From Diadema setosum (taxonomy: Eukaryota > Echinodermata > Echinoidea > Diadematoida > Diadematidae): a DNA stretch of 64,000 nucleotides. Location: NCBI RefSeq assembly GCF_964275005.1, contig NC_092686.1, forward strand, positions 46,560,333-46,624,332. Direction: 5' to 3'. A program made the translations under genes and the position numbers. The notes under the pieces are model-generated. The model was not told where the DNA came from. It saw only the letters and a program-made list of their open reading frames with translations, and did not search any database. Of this stretch, positions 1-12,000 are shown one piece after another; positions within the stretch are counted from its first letter, which is position 1, and each line of letters opens with the position of its first letter.

Positions 1-59
1 AAGGGATAGCCAATAACGAAGGGAAAACAAACCTGAATGGCCATCTTCAGGAAGCTATT

Positions 60-1705
60 TTTTGTTGGCGATTATGAATTACTTAACTATGAAATTGAAA
101 TAAAAACATACAGAAAAACGACTGCAAAATCTTTGCATAATGGGCCATTATTTATAATCAAGTTTCCATTACTTTTCTTTTATGATACATTTCCTTCGAT
201 TAGTGCTCCTTTATTCTTTCCCATTACATTTCATCACTTTCCTTTCCAGCTATCCACTTCATTCCCGCCTACAAACGTATACAGATATTTTGCCCGTATA
301 TACAATCTCAAAAGATATTGCCATAACATAGATAGGCAAACCTGACCGGATGTAACATTACATTTCGATTGCTAAAGTGTGATCGGATTACCATCCATCA
401 AAAAGAATTTAGAAGACCATCATATTTCTCTCCCCCCCCCCACCCTCTTTGATCTCTCTCCCTCTCTTTCCAGTTATCCATTTCTTTGATTGAATAATAT
501 CATTAGTGAAGATCACTTCTCGATGATGCTTTGCCTGTATTATATATATATATATATATATATATACAACAATATCTAATATATGTACATTCATCAAACA
601 ACATCTAGAAGACCAGCCTATTTTTCTCCCTCTCTCTTTCTCTCCCTTTCAATCTTTCTTCTCATCGCATAGATTCCAGTGTTTCGCCTGAAGACCGGAA
701 GACCTCATAAATGTTCTATCAAATATACAAATTCCACAAAACAATAGTCTTTCCGGTTAGTGATGAGTTTTCATCATAATAATATTATAACAAATAACTT
801 CTGTCTTATCACTATGTGAAATCTTATTTCATGTGATTCGTAATGAGCAATACTTCTTGGCAGTAGAGTTTTAAGTCAATTATAACATTGTACATACAAT
901 TGGCAGCATTTAACCCCTACTGTTGAATCACAAATGTGCTCGTTGATCTCTTTTATTTATCCCATGGAAACCCTAAGTCATATCTGTAGGCAGACATAGT
1001 GGATAATTCCAGAAAGCAAACTTCTTATACAAAAAAAAAAAAAAGAAGAAGAAACTTCTGTGTGGATGGCAGGTACCGCAATAGCATGGATTTTTTTCAG
1101 ATTTAGTTATCATAAGTTGTCAAAGAAAGCAAGAAAGATGCAATGATTTATTTGAATATTGAAAATCCCATCAGGCTCTTGTCAACATTATGAATGGGAT
1201 AATTGCTGAAACAAAACCGAGAAACTAACTCAAATGAAAGATTGGTCTGCGAAACTCAACTTCGATGTTGCTTGAAGTTGTTTTTTTTTTTTTCCTTTCT
1301 CTCATACCTATGAATGACAGTCTGATTATGTCATTTACAGGTCGTTCAAATAATCTACTTGGCCAACAAACCAAATAGAGGATATTCTGTATAACATTCA
1401 TGCAACGCAAGAGCCGATGGTTATTGCCTTTATGGGGTCCTATATATTCATCATGGTGAAACACAGCCTCACATATGCGAATGTTTTACGCAAGAATACT
1501 TTGAATAGACCAGGTGGCCAGAGTATCAGGTTACATTGTACCTCATTGAATAGACAGGATGTTGATATAAAGACATTCCTGGACGCGCTCGTAGAAAAGT
1601 CGGGGATTATGAGCATAATAGAGAAGTTCAAAGGCCGATTACAGACGGTCTCTTTTTTTCTGCACCGGTCCATAGAATGCATTTGCCTTCGTAGAAATAG
1701 TAAGG
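60..1705. repeat. Left copy of a 1.65-kb direct duplication
   Basis: Sequence from about 60 to 1705 is repeated at about 4765-6450 in the same direction. Well-matched blocks include CTTTCCTTTCCAGCTATCCA, AAACAAAACCGAGAAAC and TTCGATGTTGCTTGAAGTTG, at roughly 85-90% by eye. No coding signs. It may be an old dispersed repeat or a local duplication. Confidence 0.65.
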
Positions 1706-1737
1706 CGCTAATTCCTGTAAGAGGCTTAATTAAGGAG

Positions 1738-3182
1738 TTCGTTCAACCCACCCCGCAGAAAAGGTTTGACCAGACAAGGTGGTAGATGGGACCTCTATGA
1801 ACATCCCCAGGTAGTATGTGGTTCCAAATTGTGGTGTCAGTAGAATTTTACTGGCCACTTTTCATCATGATTTGTTGGAACAAACGTAAAAGAGTCTGCA
1901 CACGCCAAGACTATCACACGCACCACTAGCACTGCTACAGGCGCCAGTGCCAATGCTGCGTGTAGTAGTCTCAGCGCGCATATACTTTTTCTTCGATAAA
2001 CAAGGGTTTTGCCTGCAAACTAACTTTTCACGCCAAGCTGGGTTCGGTGTATTGTAGTTTCTAGCCGTTTTTATTTCGTCTTTATTTCAAGAGTTCAAGC
2101 AAGCCGAGTGAGAGCGCATACCCGGTGATTGTGACGACCGAATCGCAATCACTGGGTGTGTGCTCTCATTCCACTTAGCGCAATATATACAGCGGGCTTC
2201 TGCATAATACACAAGCTGCAACTCAGAGAAATAAAGACGAAAAAACGGCTGGAAATTAAGACTAGGGTCGGTAAACGCTTGTCGCTATTTGGGGCACTGA
2301 AAACGACAAACTCACACAGTTTTTACATTTATTTCATGAAGAATTCATCAAAACTGCATAAAACTTTATATGTACATGTTGCTAGAGATGTCATCCATAC
2401 AGTGGGATTCATTGTAAGTTATAATATTGTGCATGGTTACCATGGTAACCGGATGCCTAAAGGTGACTGGTAACCCCCAAATGCCTCCTGCTGCTGCAAA
2501 CATTGTTTTTTTTTTTTTTTTTTAAATCTTATAGATGCAATAAAAGAAACACACAATTTTTTATTGATTTTCGTTAAAAAAGTTTTCCCTGTTGCCATGG
2601 CAACAAGTATTATCCAATCAGAATTTAGTTGTCAGTAACTCAAAAACTAAAGCCCGTAATTTCAAAAAGCTCAATAAGCATGTCCTTCTGCATAAAGTGT
2701 ACGACATCAGGTATATGTGAAGAATATTTTGAAGCATTCTCAAGTTACAGCAAAATTTGTAAGCAAAGGCATAATAAACAGCCATTGAAAGAAAGATATC
2801 ATTTTCAAATAGTAAAATGCATGAAAAAGTAGCATCCGTCGTACTTTCAACACAAATTTGACTTCAAAGCATAGGCAAATGTATATAGTTTTTAATAATG
2901 TATGGACACAAATTTCCCTTAAAAATAAGATGAATACAGAAAGCAAAGCCAATATTCTATAGTAGCTCTTTCGAGTATTTACAGAGCGATGGTTATTCAA
3001 AACAATCCTGGAAAAGAGCAGAGGAAAGCAATTGATTGTTTATGTTCTTAAAGGAAGTTTATTCAAGAATACCGATAAATTCCTTTCTAAAGAAGGAATA
3101 TACACGTGCGATGGATTAGCCATCAAAGAATTAAGCGTACCTTTGTGTTCGTTAGCTATTGTAAAAAAATAATAATAATAAT

Positions 3183-3227
<45 letters not shown>

Positions 3228-4174
3228 GAAATGAAATATCATGATATGTAAATTTTATTCAAAGCGTGCAGTAATGAATTAATGCTGAGGAGAGAATGAG
3301 GGAAAATCTTGGGCGTCTTTTCCCTTTTTATCCAGACTAATTTTACAGTGTAGAGCTCATCTACAATGAATGATGTGCACGAAAGGCAAAAGAAACAAAT
3401 CTGTCTAAATTCCAGATATTTTTGGGAGTTACCAATCACCTGTAGGCATCCGGTTACCATGGTAACCATGCACAATTTCATACCTTACAATGTATCCCAT
3501 TGTATTGCTGACATCTCTAGCAACATGCACATATATAGTTTTAAGGAGTTTCGATGAATCCTTCATGAAATAAATGCAAAAACTGTGATAATTTTGTCAT
3601 TTTCAGTGCCCCAATAGCAACAAGCGTTACCGACCCTAGTCTTAATTTCTAGCTGTTTTTATTTCGCCTTTATTTCTCTGTGTTACAGCCTGTGTATTGT
3701 GCAGAAGCCCGCTGTATTGCGCTAAGCCGAGTGAGGGTGCGTGCTCAATGATTGCCACAAAAATCGGTTCGGGCGTCACAATCGCTGGGTATGCACTCTC
3801 ACTTGGCTTGCTTCAACTTGGAGAAATAAAGACGAAATAAAAACGTCTGGAAACTACACTACACCGACCCCAGCTTAGCGTGAAAAGTTAGTTTGCAGGC
3901 AAAAACCGATGTTTGTCGCGGAAAAAGTCTTTGTACGCTAAGACTATAACAGGCACCACTGGCATTGGCGCCTGTAGCAGTGCTAGTGGTACGTGTATTA
4001 GTCTTACTGTGCGCAGACGCTTCCTCAAAGAATATGGTCATGTCGCAACTAAAATGGCCTGTAAAATTTCGTTGATACCACAATTTGATATCACATACTA
4101 CCTAGGGGTGTTCCAGAGGGTCCAACCGACCACCCCATGCAGTCAAACCTTTTCTGCGGGGTGGGTTGAACGAA
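1738..4174. mobile_element. 2.4-kb long inverted-repeat (foldback-like) element
   Basis: The left end TTCGTTCAACCCACCCCGCA and its reverse complement at the right end (4155-4174) are perfect, and the arms stay recognisably complementary for about 740 bp each (1738-2473 with 3426-4174). Each arm has a further palindrome built around AGAAATAAAGACGAAA and CGAGTGAG. The middle (2474-3425) is AT-rich, with a (TA)n tract. No transposase is visible and no target duplication was found. Non-autonomous. Confidence 0.75.
3185..3226. repeat. (TA)n microsatellite
   Basis: About 20 TA units, preceded by (AAT)n, in the centre of the 1738-4174 inverted-repeat element. Confidence 0.9.
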
Positions 4175-4764
4175 GTCAGTTTTTCTGGGTCGCTGCGCCT
4201 GGACTATATACATTATGCTTATTGAATGAGATTAGTTCTTCATTTCTTTCTTGTCTTTTATCGGGGGATGACTGGTACTGTATAAACAATTAAACAAATA
4301 TTGATTTACACTCATGACATAAGAGAAGAACAATTCAGCAAAATTAGCCGTCTGTTATGAGAGATTGAAGAATGCCAGGAGAAATGTTGTTTATTTCAAC
4401 AAAGATATTGCCTTTTCCTTATTTTCTCAAGTGATGTAATAATTTTAGGCCTTCAAGCCTGTGTGGCTTGTGCTTGTCATACTTCTATGATCATGTCGGC
4501 TTCTTCTACAGCTGCTGGAGTATACGCGATGGCCAGCCTTTTTTCGTTGTTGCTAAATTGAATCAACTTCTGCGTCGAATTCGGGAATGGTCACCTGCGA
4601 CCCTGTTTGAAAAGACGCTCTCTCACATGGAGACGAATTTGAATTGTCTACGGGCATTCTAATTTGAATACGGTTTTTTTTTTTTTTTGAAGTGATAGGA
4701 TATAGTGAGAGGAAACTGAGATTGAATTATGAACATATTCATTGCGCTATCTTTTTTTTCTTTT

Positions 4765-5413
4765 ATTTTGTCGACGAGTTTGAATTACATAACTGTAAAA
4801 TTAGAAAACAAACGTACACACACACACACACACACACACAGAAAAAAAAATGACTATGAAATCTTCGCATAATGTTAAACCATTTTGAACACTCGAATAT
4901 GCCATTTTCTTTTCCTTTGTAATACATTTGCCTCGATTCGTGCTCCTTCATTTTTATCTCATTGCATCACATTACTTTCCTTTCCAGCTATCCACTATGT
5001 CTTCTTTATTCTCATCATCTTCAATTAGTCGTCTAGATTGAATATCCTCATCGATGGTGGCGATCACTTATCCAAGATACTTTGCCCGTATTATTATGTA
5101 TAATCTAATAAGATATCACCATAACACAGATTATAGGCAAACCTAGCCGTGTATAATATTTCATTTCGTTTGCAAAAGTGTGTTAAGATTACCATTCATC
5201 GAACAAAATTTAGAAGACCAGCCTATTTTATTTTTCTCTCTCTATCTCTCAATCTTTCTTCTTATCGCATAGACTCCGATGTTTCATATGCAGACCGGAA
5301 GAGCTTATAAAAAATGTTCCGTCAACTGACTTGAACATGTGTTTTATAAGATCATATAGTTGTAAGTGAATATATTATTATATATATATATATATTCTCC
5401 ACCCTTTCTCATG

Positions 5414-5445
<32 letters not shown>

Positions 5446-6450
5446 GCAAACACACACACACACATAGACAAAACAATAATCTATCCCGTTTGCTGATGAC
5501 TTTTATCATATATATCATATCACAGTGATATGATATATTACACAGTGATAATCACTGTGTAAGATTTAATCTCACTTGATGTGTAGTGAACAATATCTCA
5601 TCCCGACATTAAGGTGTATATAGGGTTGTAAGTGAATCGTGATTGCACATAAACTTTGCAACATTAAACCCGACAGGAAACCTACAAATGCGCTCGTTGA
5701 TCTCCTTTATTGATCCCATGGAAACCTAAGTCATAAGTCATATAATCATGGTCGAAATCTGGAGGCAGTCATGATAGATTAATTCAAAAAGAAAATGTCT
5801 CTATACAAAAAAAAAAAATAGATAAATAAATAAATAAATCGTGGATTTCACAGGTTTAGTCATCATTAGTTGTCAAAGATTGCGAGAAAGGTGCAATGAT
5901 TTAATTGAATATTGAACATCCCATCAGGCTTTTGTCAACATTATAAAAATTGTTGAAACAAAACCGAGAAACCAACTCAAATGGAAGATTAGTTCGCGAA
6001 ACTCAAGTTCGATGTTGCTTGAAGTTGTTGTTTGTTTTTCTGTCATACTTATGAATGACAGCCTGCTTATAAGATCGTTAAAAGAATCTATATACTTGAC
6101 CAACGAACCAAATGGAGGATCCCTGTATAGCATTCATACAACGCAAGAGCCGATATTGCTACTATGGGGTCCTATATATTCATCATGGTGAAACACAGCC
6201 CAACATAATTACGCGCGTGTATTACGCAAGAATACTTTGAATAGACCAGGTGGCCAGATTATCAGGTTACATTGTACCTCCATGAATAGTCAGAATGTTG
6301 ATACAAAAACATCCCTGGACGCGCTCGTAGCCGCCATCTGAAAAGTCGGGGATTATGAGCATAATAGAGATGTTCAAAGGCCGATTACAGACAGCCAGTT
6401 TTTTCTGCACCGGTCCATCGAATACATTATAATGAGGTGCTTCGTATGTA
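4765..6450. repeat. Right copy of the 1.65-kb direct duplication
   Basis: Counterpart of 60-1705, with extra (CA)n and (TC)n tracts at 4816-4840 and 5408-5463. The inverted-repeat element at 1738-4174 lies between the two copies. 4175-4764 between that element and this copy has no recognisable gene. Confidence 0.65.
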
Positions 6451-6806
6451 TTATGTAACCTTTTTTACGGACCCCAATGATTTAATGGTTGTTGGGAATC
6501 GAATGTGCAAGTTCTCATGTGGTTGTTACCAACATTTATCATAGCATTTATACTTCGACAATGACATACGCTGCAATAAAGCGAGAAACAAGACATATGG
6601 CAGAAGTTTTTTGTTCTTTTCTATCTCTTTCTCTCATACGCTTAGCATTCACGGGAAATTGTATATAAAAATTACGATGTTTGATATTTTGATGCTTGCA
6701 GCATTTTCAAAGAAACCTTTGGATAACTAGACCGGTGGTGTAATGTAAAACATTTTCTTGAATAAAGAAACGATTCAATCAATATCAATATATATTTATG
6801 TATATG

Positions 6807-6867
<61 letters not shown>

Positions 6868-7799
6868 GTATGTTTATATTTCTTAATCTATGTATATATA
6901 TATATATATATATTTTGCCAAGATTACAAACCTATCGAGACGGAAACTGTTAATATACCGACCTATCCTGCAGCGACGATGTTTTTTTTTTTTTATCTCC
7001 TGCTTTGACAATGTGTAAGCTCTACATATATTTCAAGGCTTTGGGGGAATATCAGAAAGGACAAAGAATGTGTGTGTGTGTGTGTGTGTGTGTGTTTTTT
7101 TAAGAGAGGCAAAAATAGTAAAAATACTAATACACCATACTGATAATGTAACAATATGGAACATCTACAATGTACATTTATTATTACCTTTTGAGTGATC
7201 ATCAACATCATCATCATCATCATAAACAAATGGTTCCCTTGATGTAATTATACAATAGCTTTTCTCTGTTGTTGTTAATTGTCATTATTACCATAATTAT
7301 TTCTACACTGTTCAAGTTATCGAGTGATAAAGACACACATACAACCACACAATTTTTCTAATTTCTTTGCAAGGAGAGATACATGTACACACGGTGATGG
7401 TACTCCATATTCTTAGAAAGATTGCAAGTGATCTCTGCAATGTAGAAAATTGTCCATTTTGGACAGGCATGAGTGTTTACATGTAATACGCAGTTGCACA
7501 GACTTGTAAGGGCTTTCATTGAACATTGTACAGTGTGTACATCGTATCGTCTTCTCGCGATCGCTTGCAGGCACACAGGCATGGGCACGGATCCACAGAC
7601 ATGGACACGCAGGCGCACACATAGTCATGAGCACACACTTACAAAGGGGATATTATTATTTACAATGCATGCACGCACGGCCTCCTATGGATTCGCACGC
7701 AGGATACTTACTAGTCCACTGCCTACAATGTAGACTGCCTTCGTATACCGCAAATGAGGGCGTATGAGAGAGTGAAAAAAAGATAAGAGTCCCGTGTCG
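6451..7799. other. No gene seen; microsatellites
   Basis: AT-rich sequence with (TA)n tracts at about 6789-6863 and 6895-6912, a T run at 6981, and (TG)n at 7071-7094. The short frames here are low-complexity or random. A stabilin tail exon or 3' UTR could lie here but I cannot point to one. Confidence 0.5.
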
Positions 7800-7807
7800 G
7801 GACTAGC

Positions 7808-8105
7808 AGGATGCTAGATTCGCACGGACTCGCACGGTAGCGTGCCAGCACCACGCACGGTACCGTGCCAACACCTCGCACGGTAGCGTGCCAGATGGTC
7901 CGCACTCGACGGTGGCACGCAGCCGCACGGAGGCGCACTGACTGGCACGCAGCCGCACGGAGGCGCACGAGGTCGCACGGGGTCGCACGGGGGCGTACAG
8001 AAGCGCACGCACCCGCACGAGGCCGTATGAAATGGCACGGAGCCGCACGCACCCGTGCGAAACCGCACGCAGCCGCACGAAGCAGCCCCGTGCGCAGTGC
8101 GTGCG
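7808..8105. repeat. GC-rich CGCACG minisatellite
   Basis: About 300 bp of degenerate units of 10-12 bases with the core CGCACG (for example CGCACGGAGGCGCAC). It is CpG-dense in otherwise AT-rich DNA. Several frames stay open by chance of composition; none looks like a protein. Confidence 0.85.
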
Positions 8106-8848
8106 GGAGTAACATAACTTAATGGTCTGACTGTATGACTCATATGACTATTTTAACCTTGACTCCGCTATCACTCTATCTTTCATTTGCTGTTATTGGG
8201 AGAGAATTATCACTATGAAACAAGCAAATTAAAAAAAGATTAATACGAATTAACTCTTTTTCATAGCAAAGCTAGCAAAAAATGAGAAAACCTCTCCTGA
8301 AAAAATCAGAAATTCTACCATCATGAGATTTTTGTAGGTAAAATGACAAATAATGATAGGAAAAGAGCCACAGTCACAAAAATAATCTAGCTGTCTGGAA
8401 ATGAGTCATACGATTCTAATCATACTGTATTTTCATTCACTATTTCTCTCTTTTTTTTTTCCCCCTCGGAGGTTGTGCATAAGTCTGCCTTGACAGCCTA
8501 GTCAACATAACTACTGCATAAGCTGTTATTTTTGCACGGGTTTAATTTTTGCTAATTTTGCGAATCACAGTTGGATCGCGAATTCAACAACATGCAAAAA
8601 TGTCTCCATGCACTAAGGTAATGTAGTGCATTTACGTTAGCATCAGCATCAATTTGCGAAAACAACATCTCGCGAAAATGTATATGACCTCCTCATTCGC
8701 GAAAATATCTGCACGCGAAAGTAACAGCATATACAGTACCTTGAACTGTAAGGCAGAGATAGCACAAAATGAGTTGGATCGTATCAAGCCAAAAACTTGT
8801 CAGTGCCAAAAACATTGCTGGGAGGGAAATACTTGTCGTGTAGCTTAC
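8106..8848. other. No gene seen; repeat-like sequence
   Basis: AT-rich DNA. 8525-8745 has repeated TTTGCGAA/CGCGAAA motifs like those of a small dispersed element also seen at 58795-58930. No polyadenylation signal could be tied to stabilin. Confidence 0.35.
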
Positions 8849-9013
8849 TCGAGGAGGTTGAGGCATTGCTGTACCGGTTGTGATGGCAGTCAACTCTCGT
8901 ATTCTCTTCCCCCGAAGCCAGTACAGCACCACGATGGCCACAAAGGCAAGAAGAGCGATAGGAATGGCAATTCCCGCAAATATGTGACTTGCGGAAATAT
9001 TTGAAGTGCTTGG
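8849..9013 (-). CDS. Stabilin exon 49: transmembrane segment and start of cytoplasmic tail
   Basis: The 165-nt exon (55 codons) follows an AG acceptor and ends CGA before a GTAAGC donor, phase 0. Residues 2312-2334 ([22 protein letters not shown]) form a single transmembrane helix, followed by the stop-transfer run RGKRIRE and a short tail ending PQPPR. The good donor implies at least one more tail exon further downstream, not identified in 1-8848. If the donor were not used, the frame runs on for 51 codons into hydrophobic, repeat-like sequence, which does not look like a receptor tail. Confidence 0.88.
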
Positions 9014-12000
9014 CTGCCATTGTCAAGAGAAAAAAGAACGAGTTAACAACAGCTATTCATGTCAGACAAATTCTCAGAGGCATGAACTTGCATTCATTTG
9101 AATATTCTCATGCTCAAATAGGTACAAATATGGGACATGATATTAATTCGCTAAGGTTAGCAAGTACTTTACTTTGGAATTTTATTTCAAGGCAGATACT
9201 ATTTTCCAATGTCCTTTACCATCATATATTACAGCCTACAAGACATTGTGAAAACCAGTGAATATACATTAAAAGTCCTGTTTCCCATTGGGAGCAGTGA
9301 TTTAAAAAATCACACTTAATGCATATGTGTAGGTCAGTTGTATCACAAAACATCCTACCATATAAGAATTTTGCAATAAAACCTAAGATATAAGGAAATA
9401 TCACTATTTTTCTCAGTAAACCCTAACTGTAGACGATTTAGTCTGGAAACATTTTCATTATAACCATTGTTCACATTTGTATATTAAACAATACTTAGCA
9501 TTGATTATACTATATAAATTCAGATTTATACACAGGTTGTTTCTATCCCTAACTTAGATTTTAGAACTATTTTGAAGCGCTAATGCTCTTTTTTAATTTC
9601 ATCTGCAAATGGTAAATTATGCCTTTGACATTGATATGTCTTTGCTATGAAAAAAGAAAGAAAGTAAGAAATCCAAGTGCAACATGTTTACTGTATGTCT
9701 ACAACTGGTTCCAAACTTTGATTTTTAGTTTTCTCTGTTTTTCTCCAAAATTATGCCACCACTACAGTGACTGCTAAGTAAAAGAATTTCTCTTCACCTA
9801 GCTCGTCTATGAACTGCATAAATCCCAGCATATATGTTTTGGAACCAATACAGTGGACTCCCTTTATAACAAAGTCCTCGGGACCAGCAGATTTCTTTCA
9901 TTATATCAAGATTTCATTATAACCGAACAAATGAACAATACAAAAACATAGCGCGGATAATTTTGTGACCTTTATTTGTATTTCATTGTAACCAGAATTT
10001 TGTTATAACCGTGTTCTTTATAACGGGAGTGCACTGTATCCATATAACTAGTCACATATGAAGACATTACTGTGACACTCTGTTGAGCATTACCGTTGAA
10101 ACTGTCTCGCTGGAGCACATCTTGGCTGAGATTGGCAGCGGCTGCTCAATGATGTGAATGAGTCCATTGGTGGCTGGGATGTCAAAGGTCAAAATCCTTA
10201 CCCCCTCTACTCTCAATGTGATCTGTGGTATGTGCAAAGTAACAGCATACCATTATCAACTATGATATCAGTCTTTTTGCTGGCACAGAATTGTCAGTAA
10301 TGATATCAAATTAAGTTGTTCAGCATGCTTAACATACATCATTTTCTTTCTCTTTGATTCATACTGTGACGTTAAAGAGAGATGAAAATTCTGAACATCA
10401 CTTTATACTGGCCTTACTTCTTTAACACACAGGCCGAGGAAATCAGAAATTATTTGTATCCTTCATGCACAAAATTCTGCCATTGACATGCAGCAACTTG
10501 AGCAGTTTTCTCTCCCTTCAGGAGTGCGTACAGAGATCTATCACAGATGCTTCAACCGTTCACAGATAATTATCACATTCCACTGAAGAGGGGCAAATTG
10601 GTACGAATGAATCAATATATGAGATCACCTGATGATCGTGGTTCTCAATCTGCTGCACTCGTAGCCCTATCCCATGCATCGTCTCCAGCCTGGGTGCGGT
10701 CAGGAGGTCCTCCCGGCTCCACCGGTCGTGCACGATGTGGAACTGGACCTGGGATGGGTAGAAGGTCTGGGGCCAAGAAAGATGACAAGTCTTCATCTTG
10801 GGATGCCAATGTAGGGATGATCATCACACAGACTACAAGAGGTTTTATCAAGTACCACTATGTAATATCATTTTATCTCTCCATTAGTCATCTCCATGTA
10901 TCTGCCATTCCGCTTTAACAATCAGGCACACATCAATGTCTTAGTGCAGAATTATGTTTGTCAAACTCTAGAAACCCATGCAGTGATTATTCTTAATCTA
11001 CATGACTACCCCTAAAGTGATTCTAGTTATTTCAACATGATACATTTCAATTTTGTCTTACAATCATGTATAGATGTTTTTAATCAGTTCAATAAGTAAT
11101 CCAGTTAGTGCTGATGTTGGTTTGTGTTGGTATTATATAGAGAGTATATCATACCCTTCACACAAAAGAATTATCTTCTTTGTAACTGTGGTTACAGCTT
11201 GCATACAAACAGATTATTTTTCTAAAAATAATAAAAAAAAAAAAAAAAAAAAGAATCCAGGGCATGTACGTTGTTGTGACATGGCTATGCAAAGTCATTA
11301 TTCCACTGAAGAAAATATTTGTTATGGGCAGAAAAAAGTGTCTAATGTTATCTTCAACATTTTCTTGGTGCCATTTTTAAAAACACATTGAAGATGGAAA
11401 AGAAAAAAAAAGATCAATAGTAGTTGGCTGTTTGTAGAGATAGGTTGTATTCAAGAGAGAAGGCAATAGGAGCTAGCTTACCAGTTGGGTGCCATTTTAG
11501 GTTGTATTCAAGAGAGAAGGTGATAGGAGCTAGCTTACCAGTTGGGTGCCAATTTAGATTGTATTCAAGAGAGAAGGTGATAGGAGCTAGCTTACCAGTT
11601 CGGTGCCATTTTCAGAAACACGAGGGATGAAAACCGTCACAGGATCATCAGCATTCCTAAGGTCCTGGACCAAGTCCCTGTGATTGGTACAGAGATCTGA
11701 AAACTCTGCCAGGACCTTAAGAAAGGGAGAGAAATTCAGCACTTAGGGGTTTTCCACAGAATCTGAGTATCGGTGGAGTATTAAAAAGACTTTTCTCACA
11801 TGAGCACAAGATATCTCATCCTTGAGAAAAATGCAAATTAAAGTCAAGCACAAGTACCAGTAAAACTGTGATGTACGTTGTGACAGTTTCTTGCAGCATG
11901 CTTTACATTTTAATCCAGGGCATGTATCTACCAGTAATTATTACTGTACAAGTCATCATGCAAACTATTTGATCTGTGATATTTCTGTTGTATGTACAGT

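Noticed and set aside
1417..1785. Plus-strand frame of 122 codons
   Set aside because: It spans the border of two repeats (60-1705 and 1738-4174), and the copy at 6150-6440 does not keep the frame.
7723..8143. Overlapping Arg/Ala/Cys-rich open frames on both strands
   Set aside because: They are by-products of the CGCACG minisatellite, which lacks stop triplets in several frames.
8693..8848. Open frame continuing past stabilin exon 49 for 51 codons
   Set aside because: It crosses a strong GTAAGC donor into hydrophobic, repeat-like sequence unlike a receptor tail; kept only as an alternative ending.
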